A stretch of DNA of 64,000 nucleotides, from assembly GCF_000143415.4 (NCBI RefSeq), contig NW_003314281.1, forward strand, positions 1,434,983-1,498,982, written 5' to 3'. The position numbers were made by a program, and so were the translations under genes. Origin of the DNA: Selaginella moellendorffii (lineage: Eukaryota > Streptophyta > Lycopodiopsida > Selaginellales > Selaginellaceae). Of this stretch, positions 1 through 10,533 are shown piece after piece; position 1 is the stretch's first letter; each line of letters opens with the position of its first letter. Under the pieces are notes generated by a model that was not told where the DNA came from, did not search any database, and saw only the letters and a program-made list of their open reading frames with translations.

Positions 1-481
1 AATCTCTTTAAAGCCAAACAATAATCGAACCACTTTATTTTGATGAAATAGATTGGCAAGAAAGAGATGCTCTTTAATCTCTCTCTCTCTCTCTCCCTTA
101 GATGCTACTGCTGCGACCACTGACACTGTGGCAGAAGCTCAATTCCAGGCACTCGTCTTCCAGGTGGAGCTCAACCAGCATGCGCAGAGGACATGCCTCA
201 CCACACACCAAGCAGTTGCCGCTAGAAGTGGTGCTTGCCACCGCCAGGTGATGATGATCCAAAAGCTGGACACCAGTGTTGCTGATGCTGCTGCTGCTGC
301 TGCTGCTGCTCTCGTATGCCATGCCGCTGCAGGAGCTTTTCCAGACAATGCAATCCAGATCGCCATCCATCATCAATCACTGTGCTTCCTCAACTCCCTC
401 TAAACTTTTCTCACTGTCTTGGCGAGGGAGTGCTGTTTCACTTGTGATTGAAGAACTTCTTCCACAGCTGCTAGGGCTCCT

Positions 482-701
482 TGTTAGGTGTTAGCTTTGA
501 CCATGTGGTTAACATTATCAAAAGGAGGCTCAAGCATGTTAGGGTAAGGGACTTAACCTACCCTAAGGCTCATAATGGAGCGGCGGTGCAGTGGAGATTT
601 TAAGGTAACTCAGGGGTGGTTGGGTGGTGAGGAATTTCAAGAGAAGGTATAGTATAATTTAGAAAGATTAGATCTTTGTTTTTTTGGGCTGGATCTTAAC
701 A
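482..701 (+). repeat. 5' LTR of the gypsy element
   Basis: 220 bases bounded by TG and CA. It shares long stretches with 3595-3798, for example the TTTGACCA-GTGGTTAACAT block near its start and the GGGTGGTT-GGTGGTGA-GAAT block further in. Differences and indels between the two LTRs are frequent. Confidence 0.85.
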
Positions 702-837
702 TTGATATCAGAAGTATACATTTTTTAAGCAAGCTTGTCATAATGGAAAAACACTTTCGAGTTACTTATTATTTGTTCGTGACTTGGGGGATGAAAGCAT
801 GTGTGGGGGAAAAGTAGCAATACAAGATTCAATGAGT

Positions 838-3560
838 TTTTTTTATGTTTTTCCATCTAAACTTCCTCATGGGTTGCCTCCATTATAATGTGTGGAGAAT
901 GGAATTATGTTGGAGTCGAGAACGCAGCCAATTTACTAATGTCCATTTCGGTTAAGTTATGTGGAGAAGCAAGAAGTTCAATGACAAGTCAAAGAGTTAC
1001 TTGAGTTTAGATTTATTTAGCCAAGTAAGTCTTTGTTTGGTGCTCCAGTTTTGCTTGTGAAAAAGAAGAACAATTCAATGCAGATGTGTATTAACTACCG
1101 TGCCTTGAACAAAAAAATAGTGAAGGATAAAATGCCGATACCGCATATGGATGATATCTTAGACAAACTTGGTGAAGCACGAGTGTTTACTAAGATTGAT
1201 TTGAGGAGCGGATATCATCAAATTGCAATGGATGATATATCTCTAAGATGGCATTCAACACAAGTTTCAAACATTTTAAGTTTATAATTATGCCATTTGG
1301 TTTGATAAATGCACCAGGCACATTTACTTGGTTGATGACAGAGGTATTTGGGCATTATCTTCATGAGTTTGTAGAGTTTTTCTTGGACGATATTTTTGTT
1401 TTTAAAAAAAATATAAAAGATCATAAAGTGCATTTGCGCAAGGTTTTTTTTGTTACTTTGTGATAGCAAACTTTATGTGAAGAAGAACAAATATGAGTTT
1501 GCAAAGTCAAAAGTGGAATATCTAATCCATATTATGATATTTAAGGGTGTCAAGACAGATCTAAGAAAGGTGGTTGTGATGAAGAATTGACCTACACCAA
1601 CTTTAGTGGCTAAATTATACAACTTTCTTGGTCTAGCTAGTTACTACTAACGTTTCCAGCATAAGTTTGCAGAGGTGGTTATTCCTTTGATACAATTGTT
1701 ATGCAAGAATGTGCTATTCAAGTGGAAAAAGCCACAAGAGGAGAGTTTTGTGGTGTTGAAATGATTGTTGAGCGAGGCTCTGGTGCTTCGCATTACTGAT
1801 CCATCAAAACCTTATAAGGTGACATGCGATGCAAATGGTTATGCACTAGGAAGAGTTCTCATATAAGAGGGATAGCCTATTGCATATGAGAGTCGAATTT
1901 TGAATCCCGTAAAACAACATTATTCCCCATATGAATAAGAGTTACTCTTTATTATTCATGCTTTGCGAACATAGTAACATTATCTTTATAGTGCAGTGTT
2001 TGTAATGTTGATGGATCATAAACCAATTATGTATCTTTTTGAACAAAAGGAGTTGAACACTAAGCAAGCTCGTTAGATGGTCAAACTCATGGAGTTTGAG
2101 AAGTTTATTATTGAGCATCGTCCGGGAAAATCAAACATAGTAGTAGATGCTTTATTTCGTGTTCATCATGTGATAACATTATAAACACAATTTTGTCATT
2201 ATTTAGTAAAGTGGTTAGTGAGTTTGGGTAGTTAGTTGAGCGTGCTCAAGCTTAGGATGCTGAGGTGGCCTCTTTGCGCAACTAGATATAAGCCCCTTTC
2301 TCATAAATGGATGGGATTCTTTATTACAATGGCTGTGTATATTTACTACGAGTGGATGTGTTAATTACTCAAGTTTTATTCCACTATTATGATCGTCCAG
2401 AGGCCAGTCATTTTGGAGGGAAGAAAAAAATATGAGTTGATTAAGTGAAATTTTTATTGGAGGAATATGAATGTTGATTTCCTCAAGTATTGTAAATCAT
2501 GCAAGCTTTGTCAGCAAGTAAAGGTCCCACAGGAAAAGCCAGAGAGACTTTTGCAACCTTTACATATTCCTTAGAGCCATTGGTGTAGTATCTTTATGGA
2601 CTTCATCATTTGTTTGTCATAAACACAGAGGCAAAAGGAGCAAGTATAAGTCATAGTGGATTGGTTGACGAAGTATGTGTAGTTGTTGGCTCTTTGGAAA
2701 ATTGTTACTACCTCAAACTTGGCTATAGTCTACTTGGAGAAGGTTTTTTTTTATTTTAGTTTGCCAGAGGACATCATTAGTGATTGAGATTTAAATTTCA
2801 CAAATGGATTTTGGAAGAGCTTTGCGAAGGTTATGCAAGGGACTTTGAAACTCTTGAGTGGAGATCATCCTCAGATGGATGGGCAAACCAAACATGTGAA
2901 TCAGATGGTGGAGGATATGTTACATTTTAGCGTTGATCAAAGGCAAAGACAATGGGATTTATATCTTCCATTGGTGCAATTTGCTTACAATAATAACTAA
3001 CACAATGGAACCAAGCTAAGTCCTTACTTTGCCATGTTTGGAAAGCATCCCTGAATAGCAGTGGAGTTGAGATTGCATTTAAGTAAGGACATTCAAGATA
3101 AGCTTGATTCTAAGGTGATTAATCTGGCCATAGAACTTGATGAGATTTTTGGTGGTATACAAATGGAATTTGTAGATAGCTCAGGATAGAGTGGAGAAGT
3201 TTGCTAATGAGCATCGCCAATTTTGGGAATATAAGGTGGGTGATCTCATCTTTGTGCGAATGATCTTTCCGTCAAGTGAATAGTAGAACACCTTAGTGCC
3301 TTTACGAATAGGGAAGAGTGACAAACTTTCCCATCAATATGCTGGTCTATATGAAGTGTTATAGTGCATTAGTAAAGTGGTTTATTAGGTGCAGTTGCCA
3401 ACTGGGGATAAAATTCATCCGATATTTTATGTCATTCAATTGAAAAGTGTACTATCTCAGAGTGACAAGCCCAATGCCTCCTTAATATATATGGCTGTGG
3501 AAGATGGACCAAGAGCTTGAGCAGTGTTCCCCAAAAAGGGTGATTACAGGTATAACTCGT
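838..3560 (+). pseudogene. gypsy pol polyprotein remnant (RT, RNase H, integrase)
   Basis: Conceptual translation gives, in order: the LPPL entry to reverse transcriptase (about 870); KKKNNSMQMCINYRALN (1065-1110); the FTKIDLRSGYHQI catalytic block (1190-1225); the PFGLINAPGTF and FLDD motifs (1290-1390); an RNase H stretch (about 1780-2160); the integrase zinc-binding part with C-x2-C (about 2490-2520); and the integrase core with a VDWLTKYV motif (about 2660) and the QTKHVNQMVEDM region (about 2885). Stops and shifts occur throughout, for example at 1284-1286 and 1461-1463, so no working protein is made. No chromodomain was recognised at the end. Confidence 0.85.
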
Positions 3561-3594
3561 CCTTGGGACAAGGACTTTGTTGAGGGGGAAGAAT

Positions 3595-3798
3595 TGTTAA
3601 GCACCAACTTTGACCACGTGGTTAACATCGGTCAAAGGGAAGCTCAAGGGTATATTAAGGCATGTTAAGGTAAGAGACTTAACCTAAGCAGTGGTGTAGT
3701 GAAACTTTTAAGGTAGTTCAAGGGTGGTTAGGTGGTGAAGAATCTTAAGAGAAGGCATAGCATAGTTTAGGAAGACTAGATTGCACTAGATCATAACA
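3595..3798 (+). repeat. 3' LTR of the gypsy element
   Basis: 204 bases bounded by TG and CA, colinear with 482-701 but with several indels. It is preceded by the polypurine tract and followed at once by the second CTCCT target duplicate and MYB exon sequence. Confidence 0.85.
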
Positions 3799-4165
3799 CT
3801 CCTCCCTTTAGCCTTGAATCTAATACGGGAGTTCCAATGGTTCTTGACATCGTTGTCCATTCTCCCAGGAAGTTGAGTAGCAATGTAAGCCCACCTACAC
3901 AGTGAAGGGAGAGATGTCAATCTGAAGCCAAAAACTTGAGCAAAAGTAAAGTACCTATTTCCAACCAATTCATGCAATTGACAAAGAGTTTCCTCCTCCT
4001 GCTCGCTGAATTTTCCATGCCTCAACTCTGGTCTCATCCATCTCAGCCTGCAACTCTTGCCAGTTCTTTGTTCTAAGCTCTCAAAAATAAAAGACAAAAC
4101 AACAATCCCAATCTTCTGTGATAGTGGAATTAATAAAAACTTGGGCACACTCATGGTTAGTTGCT

Positions 4166-4203
4166 CGGGGTGGTCACTCTTATATAACCATATATATCAT
4201 CTG
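4166..4203 (+). repeat. left terminal inverted repeat of the DNA transposon
   Basis: Begins CGGGGTGGTCACTC. It pairs with 8702-8738 in inverted orientation over about 37 bases with a few indels and mismatches in the AT-rich inner part. Confidence 0.8.
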
Positions 4204-4382
4204 TGTGTACGGATTAGGGTTATTTTGGGTGCAAACCATTACAAGCCTTAGGGTTGAGTTTAATTTGAAAAATTTCATACGTACAGGTAGGGGAGGAGGT
4301 GAAGCTCCTCTAGGGCTCTCTAGAGTAGCAAGCTGTAGAGGGCAATAAATTTCACATAGTAGGTATAGAGTGTGATGTTATT

Positions 4383-7300
4383 GTGTATGTAGAGGATGGG
4401 GATCAAAAGAAGCCTGTGGGTTTCATCAGGGTTCAGAAGGAGTGTTCTTATCATCAGCTCTGCAAAGCTATTATTTTAGACGAGATTGAGGGTCTTGTTA
4501 AGAGCGATTTTGTCTTCTTGGATGCCCTTTCCCTTGCAATGACATGTAAGAAAAAGAGATATCCATTTTTTGGAGCTGAAGTTCTGGTTCGCATGCTTAA
4601 TCTTACAGCAGTAGAACCAATTCAAGAGGGGCAATCTTCAGCAGCAACCAGTGAAGCTCATGAAGAAGATCCAATTGGATTTTTACCTAGTTTGAATTCC
4701 AAACTTGCTTCAGCTAGAGAAATACACAACTGGAAGAGATCATTCAAGCAGAATGAGAGAAAACTAAGAGCAAAAGGGAGGAAAGACAAGTTTGATTTGT
4801 TTTCATATGACCAAGATGGATGTGCTCACTTCAAAATCATGTGTCAGGAGTGTGGAATTGTTTATGGAGGAGGCCTGAAAGACACCTGTTACAATTTCGT
4901 TTCAAAACATTGCAGTGGAGCTAGGCATGAAGCAAACTACACAAAAGATCAGCTACAGCGGGAGAAAAGTGATTAGGAAAAAGCTGACACGGATAGTCCT
5001 ATTGAGGGTGCTAATGAAGGTGCTAAACTTGCTAGAAGTGGAGAAGCTAATGAATGGAACCGTGGAAAGGTTTTGCGATGAAAACAATGTTTGCTTCACT
5101 CTCTATGAACCAAGTGTGGGAAATTTTGAGAGGAGGAACAACATTCGGGTTTGTTGCAATCATTGTGAGAAGATGTTAATGCTTTTTCCTCTTGCCGGGA
5201 GTCTCCTGAACAATCTAATGGTTCACGTTTTTGGGAATAAGCACAAGAATGCTGGCCGAGAAAGAAGCATTGGAGGTCAGCCAACTAAAGTTGTAAACAC
5301 TAACAATAAACAAGGAAACCTCCTTAGCTATTTCACACAAGGTAAGAAATCGCATTCTAGTTTTTGTAAAGTTAATAATGTGTGTTGTTTAAATTTTTTC
5401 AGGAAAAGGAGTCTCATCAAGCAGTTCTTCTCAGAACTTCAAAGCATCTCCAAATGAGTCTTCAAGTAAGTAGCAATTCATATGCTTTACATGGTGTGAC
5501 TTCCTGTATAATATAATCTGTTGTAATTGATAGGAATTGAAAGACTTTGCTTTGGATACTGGCCAAATATGGCTTGAGTTCTATGAATGTTTGTCCTCTT
5601 CTCCAAGATGTAAAAGAGGGAGGTTGTTGGTTCTGTGATCCAAACTTCAAAGCAGCAGCAGATGGTGTTGTTGTCAACAGAACATTCAGATCAAACAGTG
5701 TCTAAGAGTGACAAACAATATATATGGATTCAAGAACAAGTAGTGCAAGTTTTGTATGACAATACTAGCTTGTAGTGACTTCAAAGGACGTGCTTTACGG
5801 GAAAGCAAAGTGACAATACCACAAGGACAAAGATTGAAGAGGCATGGAATGAGACTTGACTACATGACTACAACTGAGCACATAGATAGCAGTAGGCTAG
5901 TGCAAGCAGAGAATAGAAGGCTGGCATTGGAACTATTGACCACAAGATGCAGGATAGCAGCTCTTTCAGTTCATTGTCGGAGTTTAAAAGAAACTTTGAA
6001 GGAAAGCACCATTCGCAAGGATATCAGAAAATTCAGCTCTAACCTCAAACAAGCTTGGCAACAAGGCAAATTCAAGGGCAAGGAGACAGTTCTTCACGTG
6101 ATGCAAGATCTGCTGTAGGGAATAACTAGGAAAAAACAAGGAATGAGGTTTTTTTTATTTATTCAAAGTTTTTTCCTTACACTCTTAATAGGTACCATGA
6201 AACCACAAAATGGATTTTGCGAGTAACAAAAATGTGGGGGGGGGGGGGGGGGGAGAGAGAGAGAGCAGGCTTAACAACTTCCTTCACTTGAACCTTGGAT
6301 TGACAAGTTTGTCGACAACAAAGCGTGACATGAGAACAAACTTTAGATACACAATAGGTTTGCAATCCAAGATATTTTTGAACCTTTCTAAGGTTTACAA
6401 GTTCAAGATGGAGAGTTTACAGCTCAAGCTAGGGAGTGTGCTTGTTTTGATTGCAAAAGACGAAACAGTTATTAAAAGGATGATCAAATGGATTGCTCGT
6501 GATGATGCTTTGCTCGGGTTTTGTGGAAAGAAGGGGGAGGGTCACAAGTGTGTGAACGGTTTTGTCGTGAAGGTTGGGAATGGAGAAGCAGGTTATGAAC
6601 AGATCACTCAGGCTTTTCTGGACAACGAGAAAGCTCACTATGCACAAGTGTTGATGGTTAATCCATTGCACAGACAGTTGCTGTGCTTGGTTCTCTCTAT
6701 TCAGCTTACTTGCAATCAGTTTACAACTTCAAATGTTCGACAACAATGGAACTCGATCCATCAAATATGGGGACAGCACCTTCAGAATGTTGTTGGCCCA
6801 CTGATTGGCCATTCATCAGATGAAGATCAAAGAAGGTGTAAACTAATGCTTGAAGACATGAGTCTGGGTGATACAACAACAGGAACTTACTTTGTACCTT
6901 GGTCAGGGTGGCTATTCTCTGGAAAGTGGATTCAACAGGGAACCTTTTGATACATGATCAAGACTATGTGCATAATGGGAAGAAGCTGATCAATCCATTG
7001 CATAGTGCAATAAGACAATTGTTTCTGAAAGTTTTCGAAAACTTCCCAAATGTCATTCAAATGCACAAACTCATCTCCCATGGTAAACACAGACTGCAAC
7101 TTGGGGATGTTAGGTGCTTTGATAGACAAAAGTGGGGTGCTGCTCAGCGACTTTGTAGCAGGCTAGTGCAAGTTTGTCTTTCGATTATGCAAGAAACAAC
7201 ATATAGAAGACCTTCACGTACGCTGGGAACCGAAACTTATCTTGCTGTGGTGGCATTATATATTGATATCTTTTTGCACCCGTACTTGAGCCTTGGAGAG

Positions 7301-8526
7301 CGAGTGAGAGCTGCATCAACGGTGTCCTTCTTCTTTTGTTTATAGAGGTTGTGGATTCTGAAGGAAAGCAAGTGGAACCTGAAACACAACTTCATCAGCA
7401 AGGAAACCTTTTTGGACATTCAATTATCATGTCACTTTGTTGTCCTTCTAATCAGGTATGTTTCATATATATTTTTCTTTTGTTAATTTTGCTTTTGAGA
7501 TAGATATTTCCGGGATCACCATTCACATTTGCCTGTCCCAATTAATAGAACTTGTTCTGACATTTGCGAGAACTTTTTCTCCAAAATAGGAGGAATGATC
7601 GGGAATGAAAGGTGTTATGATGGAGTTGACGTTGTTCATAGTGCAACTAGTATGAACATGCTAGCAGAATGCGAGGCAGTAGGTACATTGCTTTTTTCTA
7701 AAGCTCACAGGAAACAGGAAAATATTTGGGAAAAGATAGAGCATGATGGTAAGAGAGTAGTAGCGGACTTAGGGGATTACAATTTGGTGGAGATAGATGC
7801 TTTGATAGTTAATGAGCTGATTCAGGGTAAAGCCAAAGCACAAGAACTTCTTCATGGCTTTGGCATATCTGGAAGAGATTGGTGGGATAAACCTGAAGAT
7901 TTTGAGGATTTTCACAAGGTTTCAGAAAATTCCGGAGAGCATGATATAGTCAATCAGTTTGAAGAGGAACATATAGTAGGAGAAGAAGCTACTGAAGTAG
8001 CAAGTGAACTGAGGCATACTTTTGATGCTGTTTTGGATCATATTGAAAATTATGAGTCATTAAAAATGGAAGCAATAGTTTTGGTTGACAAGAAGAAAAT
8101 CTATAAATTGACCATTGTTTCTCAGCTAAATGAAAATCCATTTCTCTCCAAAGACCGGCTCACATGGGTGAGTTTGTTTGGTATGGTGGTCGAATTCTTT
8201 CCATGAGGAAAAAAGTGAACAATACTTGGACAGACACAAGGGAAGTGATTGAATTAGCCAATCTTCCAATTGATTCTGCTGATTTTCAAATGAACCTATG
8301 CTACTATAGGGAATGTGATGCTCCTGAAGCTAATGATGAAGGGAATTCATGGTATAGATACAACGTTCTTGATAATATGCTAGTGGAACTAACAAGCTTG
8401 ATTGCTTTGGCATCATTATCATATCATCCAGAAGTCGAGAGATATTTGCTTCCACAACATGATAGGGAAGTTTTTGATAATTTCATCAAAGATAAAAGCA
8501 AGAATATCAATTGTCGTAGAAGGTGA
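4383..8526 (+). pseudogene. transposase remnant with two C2-H2 zinc fingers and a D-x-x-E motif
   Basis: One colinear but broken coding sequence. Part 1 (4383-4976) ends in a zinc finger CQEC...KHCSGARH (about 4850-4930). Part 2 (about 5040-5340) holds a second finger CNHC...HVFGNKH. Next come a lysine- and arginine-rich helical stretch (5756-6118) and a long segment (about 6360-6925) ending GWLFSGK. There the frame changes to 6925-7345, with HDQDYVHNGKKLINPL. Then 7529-8206 begins with a C-S-D-I-C-E-N-F-F-S block, and 8164-8526 is the C-terminal part. D-x-x-H-x-x-K and D-x-x-E-N-F-F followed by G-G recall P-element/THAP9 transposases; this is an inference. Some of the breaks may be introns, for example the gap near 7440-7530 starting with GTATGT. 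Others look like true frameshifts. Confidence 0.6.
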
Positions 8527-8701
8527 AATAAATTTTTTTATTAATGGAAATATATATATGCTTTATGCAAAAATAACCAGAATATTCCACATATATATAA
8601 GAATTAAGGGTTTATTTAAGATTTGAAAAAATGGGTATGGGGCAAATTATGAACAACAAAAAAAGTATACTAGGCCCCCTAATTCTAAACTTCCAGAACT
8701 C

Positions 8702-8738
8702 AAATGATATATAATGCTTATAAAGAGTGACCACCCCG
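8702..8738 (-). repeat. right terminal inverted repeat of the DNA transposon
   Basis: The reverse complement reads TTCGGGGTGGTCACTCTT followed by a TATAAGCAT-rich stretch and matches the left end at 4166-4203. Flanking DNA to the right is homologous to the 3' end of the second bHLH gene, which supports this as the element border. Confidence 0.8.
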
Positions 8739-8753
8739 AAGTCAGTTGATAAA

Positions 8754-8822
8754 TCAGCCAGCAATAAGAGCGTAAAGTGACAATTCCAGAGATTCCCTGG
8801 CCAAGTTCCTGATGTCCAGTGC
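8754..8822 (-). pseudogene. orphan last exon of the first bHLH gene
   Basis: After an acceptor (TATCCAG) at 8823-8824 the minus strand encodes ALDIRNLARESLELSLYAL plus three residues and a stop. This matches exon 3 of the paralogous bHLH gene (12758-12829, ALDIDHFAKESLESSLKSF plus four residues). The exon upstream ends in a TGA at 8923 before any matching donor site, so this exon appears to be cut off from the gene. It would be joined only by an unrecognised splice that skips the stop. Confidence 0.6.
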
Positions 8823-8922
8823 CTGGATAGAGAAAATGAAGAGAAGAAGAACCAAAAAGGAAACTCCAGATAATGCTGCGAATGCAAAGGCTAGCCATGG
8901 CTGGACGGTTCTTGGATCCCGG

Positions 8923-9481
8923 TCAATCGATCGAGATGGTCGCGTCCTGGACGAGCAGCTGGTGCTGCCGCAAGATCCACAGCACGCTCAGCAGCAATCC
9001 CTCGCGCATACTGCAGCTCATGCTCAAGAACTCGGATTCACAGATGTGGAGCCCCACGGGGCCGCCGCCACGATCCATCGCCGGCAGTGAGGAGCTTGCG
9101 ATCATCAAATTCCTTGATTTACAGCAGCGTCGATCCTCGAGCATGGATTTCCTGAGCGCCAGCTCCTGGATTTGGCGCTGCAGTGACTGGATCAGCGCCA
9201 TTGCCTCGGCGATGACCTCGCATCGATCCATCTGCAAAGCAAAGAAGCAAAGCATTTAGCCCTTTGTTTGCTTGGCTGAGAATCCTAGCGATCGATCGAA
9301 TGTGATGGATGGAGCGAGAGATTACTACCTTCCAAGATTGCGATTGGAGCGGTAGCAGCACGCGCAGTCGATCATACAGCTCCTGGACCTCCTTCTGCCG
9401 CTCGCGCTCCGACCAGATGTGATTGATCCACTGCATGTAACTCCGGCTCCGCCCTCCCTGCGCCGGGATTAGATGATCCAT
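8923..9481 (-). CDS. bHLH transcription factor (copy 1), C-terminus truncated
   Basis: Exons complement(8923..9231, 9329..9481), 153 residues, with a 97-base GT-AG intron inside the helix-loop-helix, phase 0. The basic region and helix 1 read HIWSERERQKEVQELYDRLR (residues about 21-40). Helix 2 follows the intron (DRCEVIAEAMALIQSL). The HIWSERER core is typical of the RGE1/ZHOUPI and bHLH95-like group, and the SERER glutamate/arginine pair predicts E-box binding. The C-terminal part (LHICESEF...LLLSVLWILRQHQL) looks like the ACT-like fold that ends many plant bHLHs and serves dimerisation. Compared with the second copy it stops early, at ...QDATISID, losing the last strand and exon 3. It lies 204 bases downstream of a MYB gene on the same strand. 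Confidence 0.75.
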
Positions 9482-9685
9482 GGTCGCGATCCTCCTGCTC
9501 TCGCGCGAAATCTTCGAAATCTTTTGGAATAGTCAGATCCAAAGGAATTATAAATATTCCGAACTTCTTTCCAGGGAATCACACCGTACGCACGGTGTTT
9601 ATGATCTGTATGGAAGCCCAGACTTGTGGTACGATGCTTGCAATGCCCGTGATCTGGGCGAAGTCCGTGGATCATGCCTTGGCTT

Positions 9686-10533
9686 CTACCTCATGAAGAA
9701 CTGCCAGACGACGCAGCCAAGATCTCCATCCATCATAGGGCTTTGACCGTCTGATTGTAGCGATGCTGATGATCCAGCACTAGACTTCGCCGCTGGAGAC
9801 GAGGCTGGTTCTTCTGCTGGATCGCTTTGGAGGAGGTGAGTATCGCGAAACTCTTCTCCTGCGGGGTCTGGAATCTCCGGCGTGGGAGGAGATGGAGGTG
9901 GGTCGCTTCTTTCATGATCTTGAGAAACGGGTGAGTGGGCTACAAGTGCCTTGTTCCTGATGCGCGAGTTCCACTGGTTCTTCACATCGTTGTCTGTTCG
10001 TCCGGGAAGCTGGGAAGCAATGTAAGCCCACCTGTGATTGATATCAGTGACGAGGATAAAAAAGTGATGGTGCCGGATCAAACACCTGTTTCCAACAAGC
10101 CCATGGAGCTCGATGAGCTTTTGATTCTCCTCGTCGCTGAATTTCCCACGTTTAAGGTCCGGCCTCAAGTAGTTCATCCACCTTAGTCTACAGCTCTTCC
10201 CACTTCTTTGGAGCCCTGCAAGAAAGCAGCGAAATCGGTCCTATAGAAAACTTCGTGAGTGAGATCGTCAATCAAACCCGCAAGCTTGGGAACAGTGGTC
10301 CATACGTTTCCACACCCGTGCTGCAGTATGAAATTTAGCAATAGCTCGTCCTCTTTGGGCGACCACAGTCCCTTCCTCACGATCGAGCTTGAGCTCGTCA
10401 CGCCTCCCAATTCATGATCGTCGGGTTGTTCTCTTCTTGAGACCATGGATCGGTGAAGAACTTTGTGACAAGGATTTTTCAAAGAAGATGAATTCATTTC
10501 AAGCTTGCTCTTTTGGTCATGGATCAAACTCAT
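9686..10533 (-). CDS. R2R3-MYB transcription factor (copy 2)
   Basis: Exons complement(9686..10031, 10086..10215, 10278..10533), 243 residues. The introns are 54 and 62 bases, with donor GTTTGA for the first in transcription order. The middle exon of 130 bases equals that of the other MYB copy. R2 starts at about residue 52 ([18 protein letters not shown]) and R3 ends [15 protein letters not shown]. The regularly spaced tryptophans of both repeats are present (the first position of R3 is, as usual, not Trp). The tail is Pro/Ser/Glu-rich and ends [16 protein letters not shown], a GDLGC-VVW motif shared with the other copies. The ATG at 10533 gives a 51-residue leader; a later Met is possible. 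It is a nuclear DNA-binding regulator; the subgroup could not be fixed by eye. Upstream of it lies AT-rich DNA. Confidence 0.88.

Larger units (their letters stand above)
482..3798 (+). mobile_element. Ty3/gypsy LTR retrotransposon, internally deleted (no gag or protease)
   Basis: The element begins TGTTAG at 482 and ends TAACA at 3798. It is flanked by the 5-base target duplication CTCCT at 477-481 and 3799-3803. The interior starts with a primer-binding site (702-720, TTGATATCAGAAG, a degraded match to the initiator-Met tRNA 3' end). A purine-rich tract (GAGGGGGAAGAA, about 3582-3593) lies next to the right LTR. Only about 130 bases separate the primer-binding site from the start of reverse-transcriptase homology, so gag and protease are deleted. 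The full length of 3.3 kb is short for this superfamily. Pol is present but full of stops. LTR divergence and stop codons point to an old insertion. Confidence 0.9.
98..4149 (-). pseudogene. R2R3-MYB pseudogene, split by a retrotransposon and truncated at its 5' end
   Basis: This is a decayed copy of the MYB gene at 13995-14909. Positions 1-481 match 13819-14392 nearly base for base (3' flank, stop and serine-rich C-terminus), and 3799-4149 match the rest of exon 3, the 60-base intron 2 (3895-3954) and exon 2. The last exon is interrupted by the retroelement at 482-3798. Exon 2 has an in-frame 9-base deletion that removes Asn-Tyr-Leu just after the Arg-Trp-Met end of repeat R2. The homology stops near 4149, so exon 1 with most of R2 is missing. 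A DNA transposon begins 17 bases further on. It cannot make a two-repeat MYB protein. The matching region begins at or before the window edge, so the duplicated block continues to the left. Confidence 0.9.
4166..8738 (+). mobile_element. DNA transposon with terminal inverted repeats and a two-zinc-finger, DxxE transposase
   Basis: Sequence at 4166-4203 reappears as its reverse complement at 8702-8738. The first 16 bases (CGGGGTGGTCACTCTT) are identical and the following TATAA-CAT-TATATATCAT part is nearly so. The interior of about 4.5 kb is filled by fragments of one long transposase-like reading frame on the plus strand. A target duplication is not clear: AGTTGCT before the left end and AGTTGAT a few bases past the right end are the best candidates. 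The element lies between the MYB pseudogene and the first bHLH gene. Superfamily placement (P/THAP9-like) is an inference from motifs in the transposase. Confidence 0.8.
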
